This document shows, one piece after another, positions 50,446 to 60,153 of a DNA stretch of 64,000 bases; position 1 is the first letter of the stretch; each line of letters opens with the position of its first letter. The notes under the pieces were generated by a model. That model was given only the letters and a program-made list of their open reading frames with translations. It made no database searches and was not told the DNA's origin. The DNA lies in contig JAJTCO010000001.1 of assembly GCA_021323265.1 (NCBI GenBank), positions 1 through 64,000 of the forward strand, in the 5' to 3' direction. Source of the DNA: Pseudoduganella sp. GTDB taxonomy: Bacteria > Pseudomonadota > Gammaproteobacteria > Burkholderiales > Burkholderiaceae_D. The position numbers and the translations under genes were made by a program.

Positions 50446-50885
50446 CGGGCGCCGGCCAGAAACAGCAGGAACAGCACGCCGCCCACGGCCAGCAGCGCCG
50501 GGGACTCGGGACTGTCGAACAGCGGATTGCCGCGCGGGAGGCGGGTGAAGGTTTCCGTGATGCCCGGAATGAAGTGCAGGAAGAAGGTAAACGAGTAGGC
50601 GACCGTTTCCACCTTGCGGCTGGCCGCGCCGAACCAGGCACGGGCGCCGGCGCCCCAGGCGAGCGCCAGGGTCAGCAGGGTGAGGACGGCCAGCGCATGC
50701 GGCTTGCCGAAGCCGCCATGGGCGAACAGGCCGAAGCCCGTCAGGCTGACCACGGCGGTGGTCACGATATAGAGCAGGCCGGCCTTGCTGCGGGGGCTGA
50801 TGCGGCGGTGCAGCGCGTAGGCGGTGAAACCGGAACCGAGGGCCAGCAGGCCAAGCGCAGTATGGAAGATGCCGAGGGGTGACAT
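50424..50885 (-). CDS. Four-helix membrane protein of unknown function
   Basis: 153 residues with four predicted membrane helices (about 5-24, 36-55, 65-85, 128-147) and the short motif SFTFFLHFIPGITETFTRLP between the last two. AAGGAG precedes the ATG at 50885. The architecture resembles small DUF2306-like proteins, though I cannot confirm the family. Convergent overlap with the upstream plus-strand gene. Confidence 0.72.
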   Translation of the reverse strand: MSPLGIFHTALGLLALGSGFTAYALHRRISPRSKAGLLYIVTTAVVSLTGFGLFAHGGFGKPHALAVLTLLTLALAWGAGARAWFGAASRKVETVAYSFTFFLHFIPGITETFTRLPRGNPLFDSPESPALLAVGGVLFLLFLAGARYQLKEA

Positions 50886-51084
50886 GGTTGCTCCTTGAGT
50901 GAAAGTAAGGTTGGGTTGCGTCGATGAATAGATGTTAGTCGTCATCAATGGGCCGCGCCAATTGCATCTTTCAAAGGCTGTAATAGGGCTTTTTGTTGTG
51001 ATGCATCATTATTTACTTGCAGAAGCGATAGTCATTCGGCAATATTGCTTTACCCCCTACCAACAAAATGGATCGATCCCCATC

Positions 51085-52761
51085 ATGAAAATCAGCAACC
51101 GACTGATCATCACCCTCACCATCGCCCTGATTGGCCTGCTGTTCGTTGGCGCGCAGGGCTGGTGGCAGCTGCGCGCAGCCCAGCAACGCATGGATCTGGT
51201 GCAGACGCGCCTGATCCCGAGCGTTTCCGCCATCAATGCGGCAAAAGGCGCGCTGGGCGACAGCCGCCTGGCCGGCTACCGCCTGTCGGTGTTCTCCAAC
51301 CTGCCCGACAAGACCGCGCTGGACAAGGCGTACAACGACGCCCACGCCAACTTCGACAAGGTGCTGGCCGATTACGCGAAGAACAACATCTTCGACGAGA
51401 CCGACCGCAAGATGCTGGAGCAGGACAAGGCCAATATGGAAGCCTACCGCCAGGCGCTGGTGCCGTTCCTGGCCGCTTCCCACGCGGGCGACATGGATGG
51501 CGTGCGCGCCACCCTGCTGGCCGGCACGCCGCTGGCGCTGACCGCGGCGGCCGTGAAGAAGGGCCTGGACGACCATATCGCGTACAACCAGAAGCTGATC
51601 GAACAGGTCAAGGCCGAGAACGACGCCAACTATTCGCGTGCGGTGACGATCCTGTGGCTGGTCACGCTGGGCGTGCTGCTGGTGGTGGCCGTGCTGGGCT
51701 TCAAGCTGTACCAGGTGATCACCGGCGGCCTGGACCGGATGCAGGGCACGATGGAAGGCGTCAGCTCCACGCTGGACCTGACGCACCAGGTCGAGGTGGA
51801 ACGCATGGATGAAATCGGCCATGCCGGCACCGCCTTCAACAAGCTGCTGGGCGAGATCGGCGGCGTGGTCGGCACCACGCGTTCCGCGGCCGATGCGGTG
51901 AGCACGGCGTCGCGCCAGATCGCCGCCGGCACCAGCGACCTGAACAACCGCACCTCGCAGCAGGCTGCGGCGCTGGAGGAAACCGCGTCGTCCATGGAGG
52001 AACTCACTTCCACCGTCAGCCAGAACTCGGACAATGCACGCCAGGCCAACCAGCTGGCGCAGAACGCGTCCCAGATTGCCGTGCAGGGCGGGGAAGTGGT
52101 GAAGGAAGTGATCGACACCATGGATTCGATCAATGCTTCCTCGCGCAAGATCGTGGACATCATCAGCGTGATCGACGGCATCGCCTTCCAGACCAATATC
52201 CTGGCGCTCAATGCGGCGGTGGAGGCGGCGCGTGCCGGTGAACAGGGCCGCGGTTTTGCCGTGGTGGCCACCGAGGTGCGCAACCTGGCGCAGCGTTCGG
52301 CTGCCGCCGCCAAGGAAATCAAGGTACTGATCGACGATAGCGTGGTGAAGGTCGATTCCGGCACCAAGCTGGTGGTGCGCGCGGGCGATACCATGAGCGA
52401 CGTGGTGGCCAGCGTGAAGCAGGTATCGGACATCGTGGCCGAGATCAGCGCGGCGACCACCGAGCAGAATGCCGGCATCGCCCAAGTGCACCAGTCGATC
52501 ACCGCGATGGACCAGGTGACGCAGCAGAACGCCGCGCTGGTGGAGGAGACGGCGGCGGCGGCGCAGGCCATGCAGGACCAGGCGGAAATCCTGGCCCGCG
52601 CTGTGAGCGCCTTCCGCATCGATGCCAGCCACATGAAAGCGGCCCCCACGCTGCGCAATGCCAGCCGCAGCGCGCCGACGGCTGCCGTCACCGTGCGCCC
52701 GGCCAAGCCGCGCAAAAAAGTGGCCAATGCGCCGCGTGCCGACGAATGGGAGCAGTTCTAA
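51085..52761 (+). CDS. Methyl-accepting chemotaxis protein
   Basis: 558 residues: one membrane helix (about 8-27), a periplasmic four-helix-bundle sensor (about 28-190), a second helix (about 190-210), HAMP, and a cytoplasmic signalling domain with the conserved hairpin tip [26 protein letters not shown](residues around 370-395). Methylation helices contain [14 protein letters not shown]. The C-terminus ends DEWEQF, an xWxxF tether for CheR/CheB, so it is a long-tailed receptor of the Tsr/Tar type. The ligand is unknown. No che genes are adjacent. Confidence 0.95.
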   Translation: MKISNRLIITLTIALIGLLFVGAQGWWQLRAAQQRMDLVQTRLIPSVSAINAAKGALGDSRLAGYRLSVFSNLPDKTALDKAYNDAHANFDKVLADYAKNNIFDETDRKMLEQDKANMEAYRQALVPFLAASHAGDMDGVRATLLAGTPLALTAAAVKKGLDDHIAYNQKLIEQVKAENDANYSRAVTILWLVTLGVLLVVAVLGFKLYQVITGGLDRMQGTMEGVSSTLDLTHQVEVERMDEIGHAGTAFNKLLGEIGGVVGTTRSAADAVSTASRQIAAGTSDLNNRTSQQAAALEETASSMEELTSTVSQNSDNARQANQLAQNASQIAVQGGEVVKEVIDTMDSINASSRKIVDIISVIDGIAFQTNILALNAAVEAARAGEQGRGFAVVATEVRNLAQRSAAAAKEIKVLIDDSVVKVDSGTKLVVRAGDTMSDVVASVKQVSDIVAEISAATTEQNAGIAQVHQSITAMDQVTQQNAALVEETAAAAQAMQDQAEILARAVSAFRIDASHMKAAPTLRNASRSAPTAAVTVRPAKPRKKVANAPRADEWEQF

Positions 52762-53607
52762 TCAGGCAAGCAGGGCGGCCAGCGGCTTGAGCACGTCGTC
52801 GTCGGTCCAGTAGGCGGCGTGCGAGAGCGGATTCCAGCTCTTGGTCATGAAGTCGAGGAAGCTTTGCCCGGCGTTGATGGCGCGGTCTTCGACCAGCGTT
52901 TCGTAGCCGCCTTCGAGCGGCTGCAGTGGCCAGCCCAGCGCATCGTCAGGGTCGTACAGGTTGATCCAGCTGAATGCCGGATTGGGCTTGGTGATGGGTT
53001 TGACGTGCATGCGCTGGTGCGCCGCCACGAAGACGGGAATGTTGCAGCCGGTGGTGACGAAGGCGCGCACCGTCCCGCATTGCAGGAACTTGCGCTGGGC
53101 CGGCGTCAGGCTGTCGCCCATGCGCCCTGGCTTCCAGATGCCGGCCGTGACGGCGCCGCCGCCGGCGCGCTTCTGCGCATCGTAGATGAAGCTGGACATG
53201 ACCTGGCAGCCCAGCGAGTGCGCCAGCAGCACGACCGGCGTGTCGGGCCCGCGGCTGGCATGGATCGCCAGCAGGGCCAGGGCAATCTCCACCTGCGCCT
53301 GTTCATAGACCGAGTCGTCGAATTCCTTGCGGTTTTCCAGGCCGGCCGCGTCGGCAAAGCCGAACAGGATGAACTTGCGCAACTGGTCGTAGCGCACCTT
53401 GGCTTGTTCGTGCACGCGGCGCCACACATCCTGCTCGTTGGGCTTGAGCAGGTGCTGGTAGTACACGCTGTGCACGTCGACGTTCACGTAGGCGGCCCCC
53501 ATGCGGTGCTGCAAGGCGCGCTTCATCTCGTCGGCATAGTCGTGCGGCTGCTCGCCCATGCCGTGGATCGTGAGAAGCGCGACCTTCTGCGCTGGCTGGC
53601 CAGCCAT
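52762..53607 (-). CDS. Alpha/beta hydrolase (lipase-like) downstream of an amino acid permease
   Basis: 281 residues. The first strand and oxyanion region read VALLTIHGMGEQPHDYADEM and the nucleophile elbow is LLAHSLGCQVMSSFI (Ser in HSLGC), as in class 3 lipases and esterases; candidate catalytic Asp and His lie in the C-terminal third (YDPDDALGWP; NPLSHAAYW). The ATG immediately follows the TAA of the permease gene with no gap, so translation is coupled. It has no signal peptide and is cytosolic. The stop abuts the convergent chemoreceptor stop. The substrate is unknown. Confidence 0.82.
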   Translation of the reverse strand: MAGQPAQKVALLTIHGMGEQPHDYADEMKRALQHRMGAAYVNVDVHSVYYQHLLKPNEQDVWRRVHEQAKVRYDQLRKFILFGFADAAGLENRKEFDDSVYEQAQVEIALALLAIHASRGPDTPVVLLAHSLGCQVMSSFIYDAQKRAGGGAVTAGIWKPGRMGDSLTPAQRKFLQCGTVRAFVTTGCNIPVFVAAHQRMHVKPITKPNPAFSWINLYDPDDALGWPLQPLEGGYETLVEDRAINAGQSFLDFMTKSWNPLSHAAYWTDDDVLKPLAALLA

Positions 53608-54954
53608 TTACGCCGCCACCGCCGCCGGTGTGCCGCGGAAGCGGTAGCCGATGAACAGCACCAGCAGCCAGACCGGGATCAGGTAGACCGACAGGCGCAG
53701 GCCGTCGGTCAGGAACATCACCACCAGGATGCCGGCCAGGAAGGCCAGGCACAGGTAGTTGGTCAGCGGGTAGCCCCAGCTCTTGAAGCCGGTCTCCTGG
53801 CCCGCCGCCCGCTTGCTGGCGCGGAAGCGCAGGTGGATCCAGCTGATCATGCCCCAGTTGATCACCAGCGACGAGACCACCAGGCCCATCAGCAGGCCGA
53901 ACACTTCGCCAGGCATGAAATAGTTCAGCAGGACGCAGCTGCCGGTGGCGATGGCGGACACGGCCAGGGCCGCCAGCGGGACGCCGCGTTTGTTGACGGC
54001 CAGCAGCGCTTTCGGCGCGTTGCCTTGCTTGGCCAGGCCGTACAGCATGCGGCTGTTGGAGTAGACGCCGCTGTTATAGACGGACAGCGCCGCCGTCAGC
54101 ACCACCACGTTCAGGGCATTGGCCACGAAGTCGGCGTTCAGCGCATGGAAGATCATGACGAACGGACTGCCGCCATCGGCCACTTTCTGCCACGGGTAGA
54201 GCGAGAGCAGCACGCCCAGCGCGCCGATGTAGAAGATCAGGATGCGGTAGATGGCCTGGTTGGTGGCCTTGGGGATGGTTTCGGAGGGATTGCTCGCCTC
54301 GGCGGCGGTAATGCCGATCAGCTCCAGGCCGCCGTAGGAGAACATGATGACGGCCATCGCCATCACCAGCCCGCTCACGCCTTTCGGGAAGAAGCCGCCG
54401 TGCTGCCACAGGTTGGCAACCGTGGCCTCCGGACCGGCATTGCCGGAGGCGAGCAGGTAGACGCCAAACACGATCATCCCGACCACGGCGACCACCTTGA
54501 TGATGGCAAACCAGAATTCCATCTCGCCGAACGCGCGCACATTGGTCAGGCTGATGGCGTTGATGATCAGGAAGAAGGCCAGGGCGCTCACCCAGTGCGG
54601 CAGCGTCGGCAGCCAGAATTCCATGTAGTGGCTGACGGCCGTCAGTTCGGCCATGCTGACCAGGACGTACAGGACCCAGTAGTTCCAGCCCGACATGAAG
54701 CCGGCCAGGTGGCCGCAGTACTTGTCGGCGAAGTAGCTGAAGGAGCCGGCCACCGGTTCGTCGACCACCATTTCGCCCAGCTGGCGCATGATAAGGAAGG
54801 CAATGAAGCCGGCCACCGCGTAACCGAGCAGCACGGACGGTCCGGCCATCTTGATGGTTTGCGCAATGCCCAGGAATAGGCCCGTGCCGATGGCGCCGCC
54901 CAGCGCAATCAGCTGGATATGGCGGCTTTTCAGGCCCCGTTTCAGTTCTGTCAT
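53608..54954 (-). CDS. Amino acid permease of the AAT family
   Basis: 448 residues with 12 membrane helices. SRHIQLIALGGAIGTGLFLG at the N-terminus, FSYGGLELIGITAAEA in helix six and the GEMVVDEPVAGSFSYFADKY loop are hallmarks of the AroP/PheP/GabP/ProY branch, distinct from the YfnA-type permease at 46474. The start at 54954 (MTELKRGLKSRH) is typical. Proton-coupled uptake of an aromatic or other neutral amino acid is likely. It is co-transcribed with a cytosolic hydrolase. Confidence 0.94.
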   Translation of the reverse strand: MTELKRGLKSRHIQLIALGGAIGTGLFLGIAQTIKMAGPSVLLGYAVAGFIAFLIMRQLGEMVVDEPVAGSFSYFADKYCGHLAGFMSGWNYWVLYVLVSMAELTAVSHYMEFWLPTLPHWVSALAFFLIINAISLTNVRAFGEMEFWFAIIKVVAVVGMIVFGVYLLASGNAGPEATVANLWQHGGFFPKGVSGLVMAMAVIMFSYGGLELIGITAAEASNPSETIPKATNQAIYRILIFYIGALGVLLSLYPWQKVADGGSPFVMIFHALNADFVANALNVVVLTAALSVYNSGVYSNSRMLYGLAKQGNAPKALLAVNKRGVPLAALAVSAIATGSCVLLNYFMPGEVFGLLMGLVVSSLVINWGMISWIHLRFRASKRAAGQETGFKSWGYPLTNYLCLAFLAGILVVMFLTDGLRLSVYLIPVWLLVLFIGYRFRGTPAAVAA

Positions 54955-55054
54955 GTATGGCGTCCTGGTGAGGAAGTAATCGAAGGCTCCGATTCTACAT
55001 CCTTGCAAGGCAACAATGTCATTTCTGCATTGCCGCATTTCGCAGGGCGACTCC

Positions 55055-55096
55055 TTGATCTGGATCAAACATTTTGCGCGCCGGCTTGGATATCCT
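55055..55096 (+). promoter_or_regulatory. FNR-dependent class II promoter, probably leaderless
   Basis: TTGATCTGGATCAA (55055-55068) is a perfect FNR/Anr consensus. Its centre (55061.5) is 32 bases from the centre of the -10 candidate TATCCT (55091-55096), the spacing of a class II (-41.5) site. The predicted start of transcription falls at about 55103, the A of the gene's ATG, and no ribosome site is present. Confidence 0.7.
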
Positions 55097-55102
55097 GCAA
55101 AC

Positions 55103-56467
55103 ATGATTACTTTAAAATTCCTCGGCGCCACCGGCACCGTCACCGGCTCCAAGTACCTGCTGCGCCACGGCGACCAGCAGGTGTTGATCGATTGCGGCCT
55201 GTTCCAGGGCTACAAGCAGCTGCGCCTGCGGAACTGGGATGCCTTTCCGGTGCTGCCGGCGGCCATCCGCAGCGTGGTGCTGACGCACGCGCATCTGGAC
55301 CACAGCGGCTTCCTGCCGGTGCTGGTGAGCGCCGGTTTCCGCGGCAAGGTGTACTGCACCGAAGCGACGCGCGAGCTGTGCCGCATCCTGCTGCCCGACA
55401 GCGGCCGCTTGCTGGAAGAGGAGGCGCTGTACGCGAACCGCCACAACTTCTCCAAGCACAAGCCGGCCCTGCCCCTGTATTCGGAGGCCGATGCGCTGCG
55501 CGCGCTGGAACACCTGGTCAGCGTGCCGGTGGGGCATGAGTTTTCGCCGGCGCCGGGCATGACGGCGCGCATGCAGCTGGCGGGGCACATCCTGGGCGCG
55601 GCGTCGGTGGCCATCCGCTGCGAGGGACGCACCATCATGTTTTCGGGCGACCTGGGGCGGCCGCACGATCCCATCATGCGGCCGCCGACCCCGCTGGGCG
55701 AATGCGACTACCTGGTGGTGGAGTCGACCTACGGCGACCGGACCCATGCCAGCGCCGATCCGCGCGGCATGCTGGCCGACATCATCAGCAAGACCGCGGC
55801 GCGCGGCGGGGTCACCGTGATCCCCTCGTTTGCGGTGGGACGGGCGCAGGAGCTGCTGCACGAGATCGGGCAGCTCAAGCGCGCCGGCGCGATCCCGGCT
55901 GCCTTGCCCGTCTACCTGAACAGCCCGATGGCGGTCGATGCCACGCGGCTGTACGTCAAGCACCACGACCAGCACCGGCTCGACCAGCAGGCTTGCCGGG
56001 AACTGGGGCAGGTGGCGCACATCGTCAACAGCGTGGAGGAATCGATCGCGCTGAACCGGCGCCGCACGCCGATGGTGATCATTGCCGCCAGCGGCATGGC
56101 GACCGGCGGGCGTGTGCTGCACCACCTCAAGGCGTTCGCCGGCGATGCGCGCAATACCATCCTGTTCGCGGGCTTCCAGGCGGCGGGAACGCGCGGCGCC
56201 CGGATGCTGGCTGGCGAGACGTCGGTCAAGATCCATGGCGAGTATTACCCGGTGCGTGCGCGCATCGAGATGATCGCCAACCTGTCGGCGCACGCCGACG
56301 GCGACGAGCTCATCGACTGGCTCGCGCACGCCCCCGCACCGCCACGCCAGTGCTTCGTCACCCACGGCGAACCGGCGGCCGCCGATGCGCTGCGCCTGCG
56401 CATCTCGGAAGAGCTGCATTGGCCGTGCCGGGTACCGGACTATCTCGAAGAGGTTGTGCTGGAGTAG
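55103..56467 (+). CDS. Beta-CASP metallo-beta-lactamase-fold RNase
   Basis: 454 residues. The metallo-beta-lactamase core has H62-x-H64-x-D66-H67 in LTHAHLDHSG, further ligands in GHILGAAS and MFSGDLGRP, and the beta-CASP insertion with VESTYGDRTHA, IPSFAVGRAQELL, IIAASGMATGGRVLHHLK and the C-terminal NLSAHADGDELIDW. This is the CPSF73/YSH1-like RNase group found in many Proteobacteria and often part of anaerobic (Anr/FNR) regulons. A consensus FNR site lies at class II distance. It probably processes RNA under low oxygen. Confidence 0.93.
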   Translation: MITLKFLGATGTVTGSKYLLRHGDQQVLIDCGLFQGYKQLRLRNWDAFPVLPAAIRSVVLTHAHLDHSGFLPVLVSAGFRGKVYCTEATRELCRILLPDSGRLLEEEALYANRHNFSKHKPALPLYSEADALRALEHLVSVPVGHEFSPAPGMTARMQLAGHILGAASVAIRCEGRTIMFSGDLGRPHDPIMRPPTPLGECDYLVVESTYGDRTHASADPRGMLADIISKTAARGGVTVIPSFAVGRAQELLHEIGQLKRAGAIPAALPVYLNSPMAVDATRLYVKHHDQHRLDQQACRELGQVAHIVNSVEESIALNRRRTPMVIIAASGMATGGRVLHHLKAFAGDARNTILFAGFQAAGTRGARMLAGETSVKIHGEYYPVRARIEMIANLSAHADGDELIDWLAHAPAPPRQCFVTHGEPAAADALRLRISEELHWPCRVPDYLEEVVLE

Positions 56468-56476
56468 GGGGATGAG

Positions 56477-57499
56477 GTGGCCTCTGTGCTGGAATACGTG
56501 CTTGCCGCACTGGCCGGCGCCTTGCTGGCCGCTGCACTGACGGCAGCACTGGCTTTCCGCTATATGGCGGAAATTTCCCGCCTGCTGCGGCGGCACACGC
56601 GCAGCGCGGTGGCGCGCGAGCAGTTGGTGGCGAAGGTGTTCGACGCCACGTCCGAAGGCATCCTGGTGGTCGATCGCGACATGCGCATCGTGGAGGCCAA
56701 CCGTGCCTTCGCCGCCATGAGCGGCTATGCGCGCCACGAGCTGCTGGGGCAGCACCCGCGCATCATGCAGTCGGGGAAGCAGGACGCGGAGTTCTACAAG
56801 GCGATGTGGCAGGGTTTGCTAAGTTCCGGCCAGTGGCATGGCAAGGTATGGGACAAGCGCCGCGACGGCACCCTGTTCGCGGCGCACTTGTCGCTGAGCG
56901 CCGTGCGCGACGAGCGGGGCAGGGTGCAGCACTATTTTGGCGTGTTTACCGACATCACCGACGAATGCGTGCGGCAGGAGCACATCGAACAGATGGCGTT
57001 CCTGGACCCGCTCACGCGCCTGCCGAACCGGCGCCTGCTGGAAGACCGGCTGCAGCAGGCGCTCGCCTTCGCGGCGCGCGCGGGCAAGCTGGTGGCGGTC
57101 TGCGTGCTGGACCTGGACGGTTTCAAGTACGTCAACGACACCTTCGGGCACGAAGCGGGCGATGCGGTGCTGATCGAGGTGGCCGGCCGCCTGCAGCAGG
57201 TGGTGCGCACCAACGATACCGTGGCGCGCCTGGGGGGCGACGAATTCGTGCTGCTGCTGGCGGGCCTGAACGGAGTGGGCGAGGCGGAGGAAATCCTGGA
57301 GCGTACCCTGGCGGCGGTCAGGATGCCGGTGCGCCTGGCGGGCGAGGTGCCCGCAGCCGTGTCGGCCAGCATTGGCGTGGCGGTGTTCCCTTTCGACGGG
57401 CAGTTGGCCGACGAGCTCCTGCGCCGCAGCGATGCGGCCATGTACGCGGCCAAGCGCCAGGGACGCGATCGCTGCAAGCGGGCGCCGGAGCGCGTTTGA
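56477..57499 (+). CDS. PAS-GGDEF diguanylate cyclase
   Basis: 340 residues starting with GTG (GGGGA upstream). An N-terminal membrane helix (about 5-28) is followed by a PAS domain (about 48-165: FDATSEGILVVDRDMRIVEA, HYFGVFTDITDE) and a GGDEF domain with LTRLPNRRLLEDRLQQAL and active GGDEF at residues 253-257. RTND five residues upstream is an I-site (RxxD), so product inhibition is expected. It lies nine bases after the RNase gene and may share its anaerobic promoter, linking c-di-GMP to oxygen. Confidence 0.93.
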   Translation: MASVLEYVLAALAGALLAAALTAALAFRYMAEISRLLRRHTRSAVAREQLVAKVFDATSEGILVVDRDMRIVEANRAFAAMSGYARHELLGQHPRIMQSGKQDAEFYKAMWQGLLSSGQWHGKVWDKRRDGTLFAAHLSLSAVRDERGRVQHYFGVFTDITDECVRQEHIEQMAFLDPLTRLPNRRLLEDRLQQALAFAARAGKLVAVCVLDLDGFKYVNDTFGHEAGDAVLIEVAGRLQQVVRTNDTVARLGGDEFVLLLAGLNGVGEAEEILERTLAAVRMPVRLAGEVPAAVSASIGVAVFPFDGQLADELLRRSDAAMYAAKRQGRDRCKRAPERV

Positions 57500-57502
57500 A
57501 TC

Positions 57503-59260
57503 CTATTGCAGGGCCTGCTGCAGGCGCTGCAGGAACTTCTCCGGCGGCTGGTAGCCGATGGTGCGCGCTTGCGCCACTTCCCGGCCGTTGGCATCGAACA
57601 TGACGATGCCGGGCGGGCCGAACAGGTTGAAGCGCTTCATCAGGGCGCGGTCGTCTTCGCTGTTGGCGGTGACGTCGGCCTGCAGCAGCTGCATGCCGCG
57701 CATCGCGGCCTGGACGCGCTCGTCGCTGAAGGTGAGGCGCTCCATCTCCTTGCAGGACACGCACCAGTCGGCGTAGAAGTCGAGCATGACGGGCTTTTGC
57801 GCGCTGGACAAGGCCCGCTCCAGCTCGGCGACGGTGCGCACGCGGGAAAAACGTGTTGCGTCCCCGTTTTCTGCGCTGGCGCTGCCGGCGCGCAGGTGGG
57901 CCAGCGGCTGCAGCACGTCGCGCCCCGAACTGGCGGCGCCGGCCAGTTCGAACAGGCCGCCCAGCAGCATCAGGACGCCGAGCGCTTTGGCGGCGTGGGC
58001 GCCGGCGCCGGCGCCTTGCGGCACCGCTTCGCCGACACGCAGGAAGGCGGCGCACAGGATGCCGAACGCGCCCCACAGCGCCATGCTGGCCGTCACCGGC
58101 AGCACGGGGCCGACCATCCAGATTGCCACGGCAATGAGCAGCAGGCCGAACACCTTCTTCACGTTGTTCATCCAGGCGCCGGCGCGCGGCAGCAGGCTGC
58201 CGGCCGAGAGACCGGTGAGCAGGAGCGGTACGCTCATGCCGCAGGCCATCGCGAACAGCGCGCCGGCGCCGACCAGGGCGTTGCCGCTCTGGCTGATGTA
58301 CAGCAGCGCGCCGGCCAGCGGGCCGGCCACGCAGGGCCCGACGATCATGGCCGATAGCGCGCCCATCGCGAAGACGGCGGCAAGGCGGCCGCCCGAGAGC
58401 CTGCCGCTGGCCGCGCTCAGCCGGGTTTGCAGCGCGCTTGGCAGCTGCAGTTGGTAGACGTCGAACATCGACAGGGCCAGCACGACCAGCAAGGCGCTGA
58501 AGGTAAGCAGGACCCAGGGCTTTTGCAAGGCGCCGGCCAGGCCTTCACCGGCCAGCCCGGCGGCCACGCCCAATGCCGTGTAGACCAGGGCCATGCCCAG
58601 GCTGTAGGCCAGGGCCAGCAGCAGGCCGCGGCGGCGCGTCACGTGCGCTTCGCCGACGATGATGGAGGACAGGATCGGCACCATCGGCAGCACGCAGGGA
58701 GTGAAGGAGAGCAGCAGGCCGAACGCCAGGAAGGCGGCGCCGATGCGCCAGGCGCTGCCGCTTTGCAGCGTGCGCTGGGCCAGCGATGTGTCATCCTCCG
58801 CAGGGGCGGGGACGGCGCTCGCTTCCGGCAGTGCGACCAGCACCCCGGGCCGCGCAGGATCGACCTGGTAGCGGCGTTCGGCCGGCGGGTAGCACAAGCC
58901 GGCGTCCGCGCAGCCCTGGTAGGCCACGCTCAGGGTGGCCGGGCCGCCTTTCCAGGGCAGGCGCAGGGCCAATGCGTCGGCATAGGTTTCCATTTCCTTG
59001 CCGAAGTTCTCGTCGTACTTGCGCGTGCCGGGCGGCAGCGGGAGCGCCAGCGCAACGCCCTCGGCGCGCAGGGTGATGCGCTCGCGGTACAGGTGGTAGC
59101 CCGGCGCGATGCTCCAGCGCACGGCAAGCTGGCCGTCGGCGCCCAGTTCGGCGTGCAGGACAAAGGCCTGCTCCGGGGCCAGGAAATCGTCGGCGCGTGC
59201 GGCGCCGGCCAGCAAGGCGCCCATGAGCGCCGCTGCCAGCCATCGTATCAAGTGCTTCAT
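57503..59260 (-). CDS. dsbD: Thiol:disulfide interchange protein DsbD
   Basis: 585 residues in the three-part DsbD layout: signal peptide and periplasmic alpha domain with Cys pair in YQGCADAGLCYPP; eight-helix membrane domain with the two reactive Cys in SFTPCVLPM and MIVGPCVAGPL; and a thioredoxin-like gamma domain with ADWCVSCKEME. All six redox cysteines are present, so it should carry electrons from cytosolic thioredoxin to the periplasm. The ATG at 59260 has CGGAG at ideal spacing. It starts two bases after the apbE stop, as the last gene of a redox locus, and could reduce the TlpA domain or the CxC lipoprotein encoded upstream. Confidence 0.95.
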   Translation of the reverse strand: MKHLIRWLAAALMGALLAGAARADDFLAPEQAFVLHAELGADGQLAVRWSIAPGYHLYRERITLRAEGVALALPLPPGTRKYDENFGKEMETYADALALRLPWKGGPATLSVAYQGCADAGLCYPPAERRYQVDPARPGVLVALPEASAVPAPAEDDTSLAQRTLQSGSAWRIGAAFLAFGLLLSFTPCVLPMVPILSSIIVGEAHVTRRRGLLLALAYSLGMALVYTALGVAAGLAGEGLAGALQKPWVLLTFSALLVVLALSMFDVYQLQLPSALQTRLSAASGRLSGGRLAAVFAMGALSAMIVGPCVAGPLAGALLYISQSGNALVGAGALFAMACGMSVPLLLTGLSAGSLLPRAGAWMNNVKKVFGLLLIAVAIWMVGPVLPVTASMALWGAFGILCAAFLRVGEAVPQGAGAGAHAAKALGVLMLLGGLFELAGAASSGRDVLQPLAHLRAGSASAENGDATRFSRVRTVAELERALSSAQKPVMLDFYADWCVSCKEMERLTFSDERVQAAMRGMQLLQADVTANSEDDRALMKRFNLFGPPGIVMFDANGREVAQARTIGYQPPEKFLQRLQQALQ

Positions 59261-59262
59261 TG

Positions 59263-60153
59263 TCATCTCCGAAAAATTTCGCCATCCTGGTTGATGGCCA
59301 GGTAGGACAGGCCGGACTGCTCGAGGAAATCCAGCCCTGCTTCCTCCATCAGCATGGCGGTCGTACTGCAACTGCCGGCCGTGATGGCCAGTGGCGCCAC
59401 CACGCTCACCGAGCGCCAGTAGGAAACCGGCATGCCGCTGCGCGCATCGAGGATGTGGCAGTAGCGCCTTCCATCGCGCTCGAAAAAGCGCTCGTAGTCG
59501 CCGCTGGTGGCCAATGCGCCGCGGCTGAATGGCACGCTGGCGGCCGCGGCGTCGGGCTGGCGCGGGTGCTGGATGCCGATGTGCCACGGCGCGCCATCCG
59601 GGCGCGGCCCGAGAAAGCGCATGTCGCCGCCCAGGTTCACGTAGCCATGCCGCACGCCCTGCGCCTCCAGCAGCTGCGCGGCGCGGTCGGCCGCGTACTC
59701 CTTGCCGAAGCCGCCGAAGTCGAGCTCCATGCCCGCGCTGGGCAGCAGCACGCTGCCGGCCTCGCGGCGCACCTGGCGCCAGCCGACCAGCGGCAACAGG
59801 CTGTCGAGCGTCTGCGCCGAAGGCACGGTGCCGAGGCGGAAGTCCCAGGCCCGGCGCAGCACGCCGGACGTGATGTCGAAGCGCCCGCCGCTGCTGCTGA
59901 ACAGGGTGTCGGCATAGTCCAGCAGGGCAGCCGTCTCCTCGTCGCAGGCGACTGCCGCGACCCCGGCGGCGGCGTTGATGCGACTCAGTACCGAGCCGGG
60001 GCGGTAGCGCGAGTATTTCGCTTCGATGCGCCGCACTTCCTGCAGCGCGGGGGCGGCCAGCGTCCGTGCTTGGGCGGCGGTGACGGCGGCCAGCCTGATC
60101 TCGCAGGGGCCGCCCATGGCCTGGAAGCCGATCGTAAACACCGGGCTTACCAC
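59263..60153 (-). CDS. apbE: ApbE-type FAD:protein FMN transferase
   Basis: 296 residues. Family motifs: FQAMGGPCEIRL near the start, YSRYRPGSVLSRIN, GGRFDITSGVLRRAW, DFGGFGKEYAADRAAQLL, YVNLGGDMRFLG and the Mg/FAD-binding HILDARSGMPV, SVVAPLAITAGSCSTTAML. It should attach FMN covalently to Ser/Thr of an extracytoplasmic target. No clear signal peptide is visible. The start is GTG at 60153, overlapping the DUF3570 gene by 7 bases. No standard ApbE target motif (DGxSGAT-like) was found in the neighbouring proteins, so its substrate here is open. Confidence 0.9.
   Translation of the reverse strand: MVSPVFTIGFQAMGGPCEIRLAAVTAAQARTLAAPALQEVRRIEAKYSRYRPGSVLSRINAAAGVAAVACDEETAALLDYADTLFSSSGGRFDITSGVLRRAWDFRLGTVPSAQTLDSLLPLVGWRQVRREAGSVLLPSAGMELDFGGFGKEYAADRAAQLLEAQGVRHGYVNLGGDMRFLGPRPDGAPWHIGIQHPRQPDAAAASVPFSRGALATSGDYERFFERDGRRYCHILDARSGMPVSYWRSVSVVAPLAITAGSCSTTAMLMEEAGLDFLEQSGLSYLAINQDGEIFRR

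Noticed and set aside
50886-51084. Possible sigma28 promoter before the chemoreceptor gene (GCGATAG near 51022)
   Set aside because: The -35 element and spacing do not fit the flagellar consensus well enough to support a call.
52819-54879. 686-residue open frame antisense to the hydrolase and amino acid permease genes
   Set aside because: His/Gln/Val-rich shadow of two well-supported minus-strand genes.
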